DNA from: Kurthia sibirica
GTDB taxonomy: Bacteria > Bacillota > Bacilli > Bacillales_A > Planococcaceae
DNA: 64,000 nt
Reading direction: 5' to 3'
Assembly: GCF_003143975.1 (NCBI RefSeq)
Contig: NZ_QFVR01000002.1
Location: forward strand, 1 to 64,000
Part shown: in pieces, positions 53,808 to 63,270 of the stretch
Numbering within the stretch: the first letter of the stretch is position 1
Layout: every line of letters begins with the position of its first letter
Notes under the pieces: generated by a model
What the model saw: only the letters and a program-made list of their open reading frames with translations
Database searches by the model: none
What the model was told of the DNA's origin: nothing
Made by a program: the position numbers and the translations under genes

Positions 53808-54971
53808 TTACAAAGAATTACGATTGATTGTATATTTATGAAGTAAATACAGCTTAATTGCTACAGAGAGATGCTCATAAAATTGAAAATCAGTAGCTCG
53901 TTCATCGATGAGTTGTCGTATTTTTGTCATACGATAGCGAATCGTATTTTGATGACAAAAATGTAGATCAGCTGTTTCCTTAATATTGCCGCCCGTTAAA
54001 ATATAGGTAATCGCTGTATTTAACAAATTATTATCACCGATATCATCGATAATTTTAGCCAGATACGTCGTAACATAATTCATTGTAAAATGGCTATTAT
54101 TACGATAATTTTCAATAAGTAATTGATCATTTTTCAGCTCACTGTAACGACAGTCTTTTTCACTATTGATTTCTGCAAATATAGATGCATAATACGATTC
54201 ATGAAGGGCAGTAGCAAAGTTTTCTGATGTTTTATGTATCTGACTATAACCGATAAAATCCGATAACGACGATGTATTAAGTAACTGTTTAATCATCGTT
54301 GCCTGCTCTAAGAAATCAAAGTTATATTGTTGATGCGTCATAATGATAAAAATAGATTGTTCATAACGACAAATTAATCCCTTTCTTAAAAAAGGTTCAA
54401 AACGAAATAAATTTTCATTGGCAATTCTTTCACTTTTAATATTCATTACCATAATATACTCTTCAAATGAACGATTCATTTGTTTGATTAAAGATTGTTG
54501 TTGATTTGCTGCTAGTTTATTTTCCATAAGGGATGCAATCGTCGATTCTAAAAATTCAATTTGAGCCGTTTTATTGCGATAATCCATTGCTTGAAAAATA
54601 ATATCCTCAAAAAACTCATCTCCACCAAACACGAGAATGGGCAGTTTTTTAGACTCTGCGTAGTGGAGTACTTCCGGTGGTAATTCCGTGTAAATAACTG
54701 GTTTGAATGCGAAGCAACTTACTTTTAACTCCGTTAGTTCATCAATCATTCGAAAAAGGGCTTGCTCATCATCCTTTGCAAATAATAAACTAGATAATAC
54801 GAGACTTGCTTCTGAAAACATTGTATGCCGATTTACTTCAAAACCCTCCATAAATTCAAAGTCTAAAATTTCAACATTTTGCATAGGACGTTTTAAATAG
54901 CGTTCTCCAGCTACTACTTTAAAATTTGTCGTAATCGGTAATTGCAAAAAATTTTCAATCGTCATGACCAT
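53808..54971 (-). CDS. PucR family transcriptional regulator
   Basis: 387 residues. N-terminal PucR-type purine-catabolism sensor domain (TIENFLQLPITTNFKVVAGERYLKRPMQNVEILDFEF), a middle GGDEF-like region, and a C-terminal HTH_30 (GGNIKETADLHFCHQNTIRYRMTKIRQLI). Family members control purine, amino-acid or GABA use. Its neighbours are the DMT transporter and, further on, the amine/GABA operon. A target in either is possible but unproven. Confidence 0.86.
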   Translation of the reverse strand: MVMTIENFLQLPITTNFKVVAGERYLKRPMQNVEILDFEFMEGFEVNRHTMFSEASLVLSSLLFAKDDEQALFRMIDELTELKVSCFAFKPVIYTELPPEVLHYAESKKLPILVFGGDEFFEDIIFQAMDYRNKTAQIEFLESTIASLMENKLAANQQQSLIKQMNRSFEEYIMVMNIKSERIANENLFRFEPFLRKGLICRYEQSIFIIMTHQQYNFDFLEQATMIKQLLNTSSLSDFIGYSQIHKTSENFATALHESYYASIFAEINSEKDCRYSELKNDQLLIENYRNNSHFTMNYVTTYLAKIIDDIGDNNLLNTAITYILTGGNIKETADLHFCHQNTIRYRMTKIRQLIDERATDFQFYEHLSVAIKLYLLHKYTINRNSL

Positions 54972-55003
54972 CTGTACTTTGCTCCTTTCTAATCCACATA
55001 GTA

Positions 55004-55042
55004 GAAAAAGCTAACTTTGAAGGGATTCTCCAAAGTCAGCTT
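55004..55042 (-). terminator. Terminator downstream of the CNNM/CorC gene
   Basis: AAGCTAACTTTG pairs with CAAAGTCAGCTT (one mismatch), 11-nt loop, with TTTTT on the minus strand. Confidence 0.75.
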
Positions 55043-55046
55043 CCGT

Positions 55047-56279
55047 CTAATCTACTTGTTTCGTTACTGTTAATTTCTGAATTTTATGATCTTCAACCTC
55101 ATTAATCGTAATCACAATATTTTCCCAATGGAATGTATCATTTTTTTTCGGTAATTGGAAAAATTGAGCGAGTATGAAACCATTCATCGTTTCATAGTCA
55201 TCGTTCGGCAGTTCGATATTTAATAATTCATTTACTTTATCTACCTCGATACGACCACTACAAACGACAGTTGTTGGTGTAGATGCAAAAACATCTACTA
55301 ATTGTTGATCTGATTCATCTTCAATTTCTTGTCCAATCATTTCTTCTATAATATCTTCATGTGAAACGATACCAAGTGTACCACCGTATTCATCTAAGAC
55401 AATTGCTAAATGTTTTTTTTCGGTCATCATCATTTTAAATACTTTTTCCACAGGAATACTCGCTACAACAAATAATGCATTATAATCAACAAATTCCTTC
55501 ATTTTTTTGGTAGGGTCAATCGACCACTCTACATATTTTTTCGAAAAAAACAAGCCAACAATCGTATCGATATCATCTGTATAAACTGGATAACGTGAAT
55601 GACCTGAATCAATAATTGTCTTTCTTACTTCTTCATAGGAAGCATCAATATGCAACGCCACTAATTCAGTGCGGTGAGCACCTAATACATCAGAAACATC
55701 TTTTTCAGGAAAATCCATCATCTCTTTAATACGATCTGATTCATCTGTTTGAAAAGCACCCGTCGTCGTCGCAATATCTACCATCGAGCGGATATCTGCT
55801 TTTGTCAGCGATGCCTCTGTCACCTCACCTTTTGATAAGATACGGATAAAAATATTCGTGAAATTTTGAATAATATAAGTAATTGGTTTGAAAACCATGA
55901 CACAAAAAGCAATCAGTGGCAAAGCGATATAGGCAATTTTTTCGGCAAAAGTGACCGCGATTGTTTTTGGTAAAACTTCACCAAATATGATAAGGATAAT
56001 CGTCAAAATTGTTGTAGCAATGGAGATTGTCCAGCCATGTCGAATAGCAATGATTGTTAATAATGTTGGCATTAATATATTTACAGTGTTATTAATTATC
56101 AATATCGTTGTAATCATTCGATCTGGTTCTTTTATTAAGCGCAGCATTTTTTGAGATTTGAGATCTCCATTGTCTGCACGTAGTTGCACCTTTAGTTTAT
56201 TTACTGCTGTGAGCGCCGTTTCACTGCCCGAAAAAATAAAAGACAAGATGAGACAGATAAATAAGGCGACAAATTCCAC
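55047..56279 (-). CDS. CNNM/CorC-type membrane protein with CBS domains
   Basis: 410 residues: N-terminal DUF21 membrane domain with about four helices (SGSETALTAVNKLK, FGEVLPKTIAV), two CBS domains (residues about 190-330) and a C-terminal CorC_HlyC domain. Often annotated as hemolysin-like; relatives export Mg2+ or take part in divalent-cation homeostasis. Starts with GTG behind GGAGGG. Single gene with its own terminator. Confidence 0.88.
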   Translation of the reverse strand: MEFVALFICLILSFIFSGSETALTAVNKLKVQLRADNGDLKSQKMLRLIKEPDRMITTILIINNTVNILMPTLLTIIAIRHGWTISIATTILTIILIIFGEVLPKTIAVTFAEKIAYIALPLIAFCVMVFKPITYIIQNFTNIFIRILSKGEVTEASLTKADIRSMVDIATTTGAFQTDESDRIKEMMDFPEKDVSDVLGAHRTELVALHIDASYEEVRKTIIDSGHSRYPVYTDDIDTIVGLFFSKKYVEWSIDPTKKMKEFVDYNALFVVASIPVEKVFKMMMTEKKHLAIVLDEYGGTLGIVSHEDIIEEMIGQEIEDESDQQLVDVFASTPTTVVCSGRIEVDKVNELLNIELPNDDYETMNGFILAQFFQLPKKNDTFHWENIVITINEVEDHKIQKLTVTKQVD

Positions 56280-56539
56280 GAAAAGCCCTCCTTCAATAAC
56301 GTAGATAGTACCTCATACCCTTTAATCGGTCATTTGATTCCAATAGTTTATAGCGTAATCTATCATTTTTTTGACTATTATCATTTGAAATGAGAATACC
56401 TCTTGTAAAAACTATACAGGTCATCTGGAACATTGTCGACCTAAATTATCATTCGTAAAACAGAACTATTACGATACTCGAAATAGTTCTGTTGCTATGC
56501 TATACTATTGCTATAAAACCAATGAAATGAGGGATTATT

Positions 56540-57913
56540 TTGACGCAATTATCACAATTAGATGCTTATTTTACTGCTCATCGCGACGAGCATTTAAATG
56601 AAATGAAAGAATTTTTAGCGATTCCAAGTATTAGTTCTTTATCTGAGCATAAAGAAGATATGATCATTGCCGCAAATCACTTGGCTACTTTACTTAAAAA
56701 AGCAGGAATGGAAAATATTCAAGTACGCGATACGGCTGGTCATCCTGTTGTAACAGCTGACTGGCTTCACGCGGATGATCAACCAACTGTTCTTGTTTAT
56801 GGTCATTATGATGTCCAACCTGTTGATCCCATCGAATTATGGCATTCTGAGCCATTTAAACCTGAAATTCGCGACAATATTATGTATGGTCGTGGTGCGA
56901 GTGATGACAAGGGACAAGTATTCATGCATGTTAAAGTACTTGAGGCTATGTTGCAATCCCCTGAAAAATTGCCCGTCAATGTCAAGGTATTATTTGAAGG
57001 TGAAGAAGAAATTGGTAGCGTTCATTTAGATCAATTTATCATCGATCATAAAGAAGAATTAAAAGCAGATTTAGTCGTTATTTCAGATACAGGGCTATAT
57101 GCACCTGGTAAACCTGCTGTCTGCTACGCATTACGTGGCTTAACGGGTGTTCAAATTAATGTTCAAGGTCCGAAAGGTGATCTTCACTCTGGAATTTACG
57201 GTGGTGGTGTACAAAATCCAATCCACGCAATCGCAACACTTCTGGCTTCTTTCCATGATGAACATGGTACGATTCAAGTCGAAGGATTCTATGATGATGT
57301 CCGCGATTTAACGAATGAGGAACGCGCAGCATTTGCCGAGCTAGATTTTAACGAAGACGATATGAAGGCAGAGGCCGGTGTTTCTGAATTATTCGGAGAA
57401 CAAGGCTTCACTTATTTAGAGCAAACTTGGGCACGCCCTACTTTAGAAGTAAATGGCGTATTCGGTGGTTTTTCTGGCGAAGGTATTAAAACAGTATTAC
57501 CAGCTAAAGCTGGCGCTAAAATAACTTGTCGTCTCGTTCCAGATCAAGATCCGGTCATTATTGTAGATTTACTACGTAAACATATTGAAACACATAAACC
57601 AGCAGGTGTTGAAGTTGAAATCACTGAGTTTGATAAAGGGAAACCATTCATTACACCAATGGATCATCCGCTCATTCAAGCAGCGGGTGAATCATATGAA
57701 ACTCAGTACGATGAAAAAACAGCTTATATTCGTGCAGGTGGTTCCATTCCAATCGTCTCTACATTTGATGAAATTTTACAAGCCCCTGTTATTTTAATGG
57801 GCTTTGGTCTCTCCACTGAAAACTTCCATGCACCAAACGAACATTTTCATTTAGATAATTTTGATAAAGGTCTACGCGTCGTTAGCGATTACTTTACTCG
57901 TATCAAAAAATAG
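56540..57913 (+). CDS. M20 family dipeptidase
   Basis: 457 residues, a two-zinc metallopeptidase. Metal and catalytic motifs: YGHYDVQPVD, YGRGASDDKG, FEGEEEIGS and SDTGLYAPGKP, with the dimerisation domain following; family M20 dipeptidases of the CNDP type have this layout. Starts with TTG at 56540, 6 bp after GAGGG; no better ATG is near. Cytoplasmic peptide turnover is the likely role. Terminator at 57994-58024. Confidence 0.88.
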   Translation: MTQLSQLDAYFTAHRDEHLNEMKEFLAIPSISSLSEHKEDMIIAANHLATLLKKAGMENIQVRDTAGHPVVTADWLHADDQPTVLVYGHYDVQPVDPIELWHSEPFKPEIRDNIMYGRGASDDKGQVFMHVKVLEAMLQSPEKLPVNVKVLFEGEEEIGSVHLDQFIIDHKEELKADLVVISDTGLYAPGKPAVCYALRGLTGVQINVQGPKGDLHSGIYGGGVQNPIHAIATLLASFHDEHGTIQVEGFYDDVRDLTNEERAAFAELDFNEDDMKAEAGVSELFGEQGFTYLEQTWARPTLEVNGVFGGFSGEGIKTVLPAKAGAKITCRLVPDQDPVIIVDLLRKHIETHKPAGVEVEITEFDKGKPFITPMDHPLIQAAGESYETQYDEKTAYIRAGGSIPIVSTFDEILQAPVILMGFGLSTENFHAPNEHFHLDNFDKGLRVVSDYFTRIKK

Positions 57914-57993
57914 TATTTACTAAAACGTTTAGACAAGGAATACTCACTTATTTTTTATACTATTGTATGAAAATAATGTTAGATGAAATTTCT

Positions 57994-58024
57994 ACATCCA
58001 TCTATTTTAGATGGATGTTTTTTT
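57994..58024 (+). terminator. Terminator downstream of the dipeptidase gene
   Basis: ACATCCATCT pairs with AGATGGATGT, 5-nt loop, then seven T. Confidence 0.9.
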
Positions 58025-58169
58025 CACCATTATTAGTTAGGAAAAATGATTCCCTTCATACCCTATTTGCAGACATGAATGCATTCAGTTACACAGTTAA
58101 AAAAGCAAAATGAACTTCCTATTATTTTATAGTGACATACCCATCAATCGCTTCTATTCATTCCGTACC

Positions 58170-58207
58170 AAAAGAGTCGAAAAGATTTCCTTCTTTTCGA
58201 CTCTTTT
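58170..58207. terminator. Second hairpin, bidirectional terminator
   Basis: AAAAGAGTCGAAAAGA pairs with TCTTTTCGACTCTTTT. It lies between the convergent dipeptidase and mepB-like genes. The DNA around it (58025-58169 and 58208-58373) has no gene. Confidence 0.8.
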
Positions 58208-58373
58208 AATTACTCGATAACTTTTTCAGATATTTATTCGTTTGATTTGTCGTTATTGTAACAAACATATGAGCGTGAAGAGGATTCTTAGCTCATCCAA
58301 TTATATTACATTTGAGTGAGCGATTTCTATCTACTAGAAGTGACCGGCGACTATAATATTGGGCTAGTATCTT

Positions 58374-58904
58374 TTATAAGCGATATAGCTCCGTCCAACG
58401 CTCCAGTTCATTGCCGTGTAAATCATTTAATAAAAAGAAATAGGGCAGCTGCCACTTCTGTGTAGCCTGCGCTTGCTTAGATGTCGGTTTATCCCAAATG
58501 GGGTAGACGCGCATCGCCATTTTCCCTACCTTTTTAGATGTCGATAAAATTCCTTTGTCGATGAGTAGCTGTTTTGGGAAAACAAATTGACCGATGAATT
58601 GACGATCAGCCGATAATGTATGAATGACTAATGCTGATGCCAGATCGTTACAAGAAAAAGGTTCATTTGTACCGTGCTCATTTTTTTGCCAAAAAACAGC
58701 AAATTGTCCTATTTTAGTAGGCGTGATTTTTGCCGTACGAAAGCGAATAATACGCTCTTCAATGCGCGCAATTCCAGCACCGTATTCTGCATTTTGCCAT
58801 TCATGTTCAATATGTGTTAAGTTTAATTTTTGTTCGGTGAATAATGTTTTGTTTAAACAATTTAAAATATCGATGAAATGGTTGCTAGCAGGTGTATTCA
58901 TCAT
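58374..58904 (-). CDS. MepB family protein
   Basis: 176 residues matching the MepB family (PF08877): FRTAKITPTKIGQFAVFWQK, then FVFPKQLLIDKGILS and GKMAMRVYPIWDKP. In Staphylococcus aureus MepB is encoded with the MepA efflux pump and its function is unknown. Here it overlaps a GyrI-like gene by 4 bp (ATGA) and no pump is adjacent. Probably soluble and cytoplasmic. Confidence 0.8.
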   Translation of the reverse strand: MMNTPASNHFIDILNCLNKTLFTEQKLNLTHIEHEWQNAEYGAGIARIEERIIRFRTAKITPTKIGQFAVFWQKNEHGTNEPFSCNDLASALVIHTLSADRQFIGQFVFPKQLLIDKGILSTSKKVGKMAMRVYPIWDKPTSKQAQATQKWQLPYFFLLNDLHGNELERWTELYRL

Positions 58905-59290
58905 AAAACAGCCACATGAATTGTAATTTCGCCATTCGCATCATACCTCTCATAGTCATATGTATACGCTCGTTTAATTTTCCCTAAATCTTCTTGCTCC
59001 CATATACGTCGCCACATTGCTAGAACGCCTTCTTCATCAGAAGAGTTTACTGAATATATTTCATAATTTGCAGTGCTAGAAATGTGAAGTCTGGCTATTT
59101 GTGATTCATCATAAATCCCCATCGTATAATCACCCATATAATCACTTTGATAATCGCTATATACACCGTATATTGTCGTATTTGGAGGGGTGATCACCAT
59201 CGCCTCGGACCAGAGCATTTTAAACTTTCCAGCCATTTGTGGATCAGTAAAATTATTCGTACGAATTGCCAATGTTTTTTGTAATTGCAT
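58901..59290 (-). CDS. GyrI-like / effector-binding domain protein
   Basis: 129 residues with the GyrI-like small-molecule-binding pattern: NNFTDPQMAGKFKMLWSEA, TTIYGVYSDYQSDYMGDYTMGI and MWRRIWEQEDLGKIKRAYTYDYERYD. There is no HTH, so it is a stand-alone effector-binding domain. Such proteins may bind or hydrolyse toxic small molecules. Coupled to the mepB-like gene by a 4-bp overlap, so the pair may act together in detoxification. Confidence 0.7.
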   Translation of the reverse strand: MQLQKTLAIRTNNFTDPQMAGKFKMLWSEAMVITPPNTTIYGVYSDYQSDYMGDYTMGIYDESQIARLHISSTANYEIYSVNSSDEEGVLAMWRRIWEQEDLGKIKRAYTYDYERYDANGEITIHVAVL

Positions 59291-59344
59291 ACGCTCATCT
59301 CCTTTCTACTACCATACACGAACAAATGTTCTAAAACAAGCAAA

Positions 59345-59374
59345 AAGAAAAACATCGATAAAATAATCGATGCT
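59345..59374 (-). terminator. Terminator downstream of the nitroreductase gene
   Basis: CATCGAT pairs with ATCGATG, 6-nt loop, with TTTTTCTTTT on the minus strand. Confidence 0.75.
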
Positions 59375-59381
59375 CTATACC

Positions 59382-59954
59382 CTATTCGCCAAAAATTGTG
59401 ACGAATTCTTCAACTGCTTTTTTTGCTTTTTCTTTTGGAATGACATCAAAATAACCAAATTGTAACAATGCGATAGGGCGTTCACCCGCTTGAATATTTA
59501 ATGCTGTTGAAAATTCAGGTTTCTCCAAGAAACCTGGTGTTTTCCAACAAGCACCAATCCCACGATCCCATGCTAAAAGTTGGCTATTTTGAATAAAACT
59601 ACTTACTGCAGCATAATCCTCAAGACGTTCTTTTTGGCGTAAGTCTTCAGCTGCAATGACGATAGCCATTGCACCAGGCGCTGTAAATTTTGCTAGTTTT
59701 TTTGACAACTCATCTTCCGAAATCTCTTTCCAATTTGGTACGGCAAATTCACGAATTACTTCTACGAGTTTAGTCAATCCTTCACCCGTTGCCAATACGA
59801 TACGCCAAGGTTGGCGGTTGCCATGATTTGGTGCCCATTTTGCATCATCAAAAATCTCCATTAAATCTTGAGGATCAACAGGTTGACCATTAAATAGTTT
59901 AATCGAACGACGTTCACGAATTGCTGTTTTTACAGTTAAAGATTGTGAATTCAT
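59382..59954 (-). CDS. Nitroreductase family protein
   Basis: 190 residues: FMN-binding RERRSIKLF near the N-terminus, WAPNHGNRQPWRIVL and a C-terminal FGYFDVIPKEKA segment. NAD(P)H-dependent flavin oxidoreductase of broad substrate range. The open frame begins at 59975, but GGAG at the right distance selects the ATG at 59954 (MNSQS). Single gene. Confidence 0.87.
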   Translation of the reverse strand: MNSQSLTVKTAIRERRSIKLFNGQPVDPQDLMEIFDDAKWAPNHGNRQPWRIVLATGEGLTKLVEVIREFAVPNWKEISEDELSKKLAKFTAPGAMAIVIAAEDLRQKERLEDYAAVSSFIQNSQLLAWDRGIGACWKTPGFLEKPEFSTALNIQAGERPIALLQFGYFDVIPKEKAKKAVEEFVTIFGE

Positions 59955-60143
59955 TTTCTCACTCCTATATATCATACTATTGTTTTTTCACTCATCGTAT
60001 CCATCGTACCACATGACGAATTCCTTTGTATATTTTCCTACTATTTCAGGACTTTTAGCACTAAAATTCATCATTCTACTTTGTTACGAGACTATTATCC
60101 TTATTTAACAAATGACCTTTAGCATATAAATCCATTTTCCTAT

Positions 60144-60190
60144 AAAAAACCTCGAATAGGGACATATATATGTCCATTATTCGAGGTTTC
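60144..60190. terminator. Terminator downstream of the MMPL gene
   Basis: AAACCTCGAATA pairs with TATTCGAGGTTT, apart from two bulged bases, closing an inner GACATA-TATA-TGTC hairpin; A- and T-runs outside. Confidence 0.85.
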
Positions 60191-60206
60191 ATTTACATTA
60201 GATTTT

Positions 60207-62408
60207 TCATTTTTTTTTGAAGAGCTTACCTGGCCAAAAAGCATAGCGACCTAAAACAGTCGTTAATGCCGGTACAAGCAATGGACGCACGATGAATGTA
60301 TCCATTAAAATACCAATGGCTGTGACGATACCAAACTGTACTAATACTTGAATCGGTAACGTACCTAGTACAGCAAATGTACCTGCTAAAATCAATCCAG
60401 CTGACGTAATAACACTTCCTGTATGCACAACGCCCTCTTCCACTGCTAGTTTTAGTGGCTTACCTTCTTTACGATTTTTCCAAATTTCCGAAATCATAAA
60501 GATATTATAATCTTCTCCTAGCGCAACTAGGAATACGAAGGCATAAAGTGGAATGGAACCTTGAATGGCATCGACGCCTAACATGTAATGAAGTACAATC
60601 CAACCTGCTCCTAATGCTGCACCATACGATAATACAACAGTTAACACTAAGTACAATGTTGCCGTAATGGAACGTAGGTAAACGAATAACAACAATGCAA
60701 TTAAAGCGATAATCGTTGGCATAATGATTGATTCATCTCGTTCAATCGTCGTTTTTTCATCATATTGCGATGCTGTTTCACCCGCGATATTTACATGAGC
60801 TGCTGATACGCCTTGCTCTTGCATCATTTTTTTCGTATCTTTGGTAATTTGAGGAACACTTTCCAGTCCTTCTGGTGAATAAGGATTTACTTTTAAGCTT
60901 ACTTCATATAATTGAATATCTTTATTTTCTTTACCAATTTGAGGTTCCTTCACTGAAGCAATATAATCTAGTTTACTCAAATCATCTTTTAAATTGATTT
61001 CTTTGCCTTTTGTATCAACAATTACTTTCATCGGTGCTAATTCGCCTGCTGAGAAATTATCCTCTATTAGAGTAAACCCTTCTCGCGAGCTCATATCTTC
61101 TGGAAACGATGATAATAAATCAAATGTATAATTAATTTTCGGAGTAAATGTTGCTAATCCACCTAAAAAGATGACGGTCACAGCAATAACTGTCCATGGT
61201 TTTGATGTAACGAAATGCCCAATTTTACGGCTTATTTTATGACTTGGTTTATGCTGTTTAACCGGTTTTCCTATTTTTTCAGCTCGTGCCAAGGCCATTT
61301 TTTCAGTACGTGGTACAAATGGATAAAATGCTACGCGACCAAATATAACAAGCATTGCTGGCAATACAACAAGCGCCGTAATACCCATTAATAACACACC
61401 AAAGCTAAATGGTACGGCGAAGCGTTGAAATGCACCATAGTTTGCCAATGCTAATGTTGCCAGACCAATAACAACTGTGAGGGCACTCATTAAAATAGCG
61501 CCGCCTGATTCCTTCATCGCGACTTTCATCGCTTCAAAGCGATCATCGATTCTCAACAATACTTCTCGGTATTTAGAGATCAGGAATAAGCAATAGTCCG
61601 TACCTGCTCCAAATAACAGTACGGTCATAATGGAAACTGCTTGGGCATCTTTATCAATCCAACCATGCTCAGCCATAAAGCCTAGTGTCGGTGATATAAC
61701 CCCATATGCTAAACCGACTGCGAGTAATGGAATAATCGCTAATAGTGGTGAACGATAGATCAGGATTAATAATACAAGGACGAGAAGAACAGTTGCAGCC
61801 ATTAATTTGAAATCTGCATTTTTAAATAATCCTGTTGCATCAATTGAAATACCAACAGGACCAGAATAACGAAGATTTAACTGATCTGCTTGTGAATAAT
61901 CACCCGTCGTGACAATCTCTAAATCCTTTACTTGCTTCTGAATATTTTTCAAACCTTTTTCTAACTGTTCAGTCGTTGCCGCTTCATCAAAAAATACGGG
62001 TGTCACGATAGTGGATCCATTTTCTGAAGCCGACTGTGCTAAAGCTGTAGGAGGCACTTTACTAAGTGGTGGTACAAGTGATTGTTTCTCCACAGGTTTT
62101 TTTTCTAAACTAGCATATAATGTCTGAATTTTTTTGTAATCCGCATTATTTAAACCATCTTCACGATGCCAAACTAATAGTAAAGGGATACCTGAGTTGT
62201 CTGGAAATTGTTTTTCGATAATTTTTTCTGCTTTATTTGACGCTGCCGTTGCCGGTAAATTCTCGGCATTTTTATTTTCAACGCTATTTATTTGTGGCAA
62301 CGTAAATGATAGTACCGCTACTAATAAGACCCAAAAACCTAATGTCACCCAACGGCCCTTCTTACTTGCTACTAGACTTCCCCATACTTCAAATGGATGT
62401 TTTTTCAT
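60207..62408 (-). CDS. MMPL/RND family transporter
   Basis: 733 residues with twelve membrane helices and two large extracytoplasmic loops, after helix 1 and after helix 7. Typical MMPL stretches: LLFGAGTDYCLFLISKYRE and VALGEDYNIFMISE, which carry the proton-relay Asp residues. Likely exports lipids or hydrophobic toxic compounds. Divergent from a tetR gene 122 bp away, its probable regulator. Ribosome binding site GGGAGG. Confidence 0.9.
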   Translation of the reverse strand: MKKHPFEVWGSLVASKKGRWVTLGFWVLLVAVLSFTLPQINSVENKNAENLPATAASNKAEKIIEKQFPDNSGIPLLLVWHREDGLNNADYKKIQTLYASLEKKPVEKQSLVPPLSKVPPTALAQSASENGSTIVTPVFFDEAATTEQLEKGLKNIQKQVKDLEIVTTGDYSQADQLNLRYSGPVGISIDATGLFKNADFKLMAATVLLVLVLLILIYRSPLLAIIPLLAVGLAYGVISPTLGFMAEHGWIDKDAQAVSIMTVLLFGAGTDYCLFLISKYREVLLRIDDRFEAMKVAMKESGGAILMSALTVVIGLATLALANYGAFQRFAVPFSFGVLLMGITALVVLPAMLVIFGRVAFYPFVPRTEKMALARAEKIGKPVKQHKPSHKISRKIGHFVTSKPWTVIAVTVIFLGGLATFTPKINYTFDLLSSFPEDMSSREGFTLIEDNFSAGELAPMKVIVDTKGKEINLKDDLSKLDYIASVKEPQIGKENKDIQLYEVSLKVNPYSPEGLESVPQITKDTKKMMQEQGVSAAHVNIAGETASQYDEKTTIERDESIIMPTIIALIALLLFVYLRSITATLYLVLTVVLSYGAALGAGWIVLHYMLGVDAIQGSIPLYAFVFLVALGEDYNIFMISEIWKNRKEGKPLKLAVEEGVVHTGSVITSAGLILAGTFAVLGTLPIQVLVQFGIVTAIGILMDTFIVRPLLVPALTTVLGRYAFWPGKLFKKK

Positions 62409-62457
62409 GTTACGCCTCCCTTTTATTTACTTTCCCCTTAATTATATATACTCAAGG

Positions 62458-62471
62458 GTTAATTAATCAAC
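62458..62471. promoter_or_regulatory. Candidate TetR operator
   Basis: GTTAATTAATCAAC, a 14-bp imperfect palindrome (two mismatches) in the middle of the divergent region, between the MMPL start and a TATAAT-rich tetR promoter. A repressor here could control both genes. Confidence 0.35.
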
Positions 62472-62530
62472 TATTAAATTATAATATGCTATAATATCGA
62501 GTAATCAAGCATCGAAATGAGGTTTTAAAA

Positions 62531-63157
62531 ATGAGTGAACAAGCAAAAAATTTAGGCAGACCTCGCCTACAGCAACAAGATATTCCAACGAAGGAAAAAA
62601 TACTATTGACCGCAACAAAATTATTTGTTGAAGAGGGGTATAAAGGAGCTTCAATGGATGAAGTGGCGCTACGTTGCAATGTAACAAAAGCGACAGTTTA
62701 CTATTACTATAAAACAAAGGCTGACCTTTTTACCGCAGCCATTGATACATTAATGATGCGCATACGTACAAGTTCCGTTAAAATTTTAAGCAGTGAATTA
62801 CCTTTTCGTGAAAGATTAGTGCAGTTAATCATCGCTTTTTCTTATGCAACTGTTGATATTGACGTCAATAATTTTATTCGTGAAGCCGCACCAAGCCTTT
62901 CTGCTGAGCAATACGATAAAATCACCAATACCGAGGATGACATGCATGCAGCAATCGAACAATGCTTTATCCTTGCAGTCGAAGAGGGTACACTGCCCCA
63001 AAAAAACACAAAATATATGACGCATTTATTTTTATCTTTATTAAATTTAAGCAAGTATAAAGATAAAAATGGCGATAGCTTCTTCCCAACAGTTGAAGAA
63101 AACGCATGTCATTTAGTTGATTTTTATTGGAATGGGTTACAAATTGAAAATAATTAA
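62531..63157 (+). CDS. TetR/AcrR family transcriptional regulator
   Basis: 208 residues. N-terminal HTH (ATKLFVEEGYKGASMDEVALRCNVTKATVYYYYKTKADLF) with a C-terminal ligand-binding domain typical of efflux-gene repressors (TetR_C). Divergent from the MMPL transporter gene, which it probably represses. Ligand unknown. Confidence 0.9.
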   Translation: MSEQAKNLGRPRLQQQDIPTKEKILLTATKLFVEEGYKGASMDEVALRCNVTKATVYYYYKTKADLFTAAIDTLMMRIRTSSVKILSSELPFRERLVQLIIAFSYATVDIDVNNFIREAAPSLSAEQYDKITNTEDDMHAAIEQCFILAVEEGTLPQKNTKYMTHLFLSLLNLSKYKDKNGDSFFPTVEENACHLVDFYWNGLQIENN

Positions 63158-63270
63158 GTAAATATCCCTTTTTATTTTTTAATGAAACAGGCAATTTGCC
63201 CTTTTAATTTGTTACAATATATTTAATAGAGTAACGCTCGACCGGAGAAGATGAGAAAGGATGTTATGAA

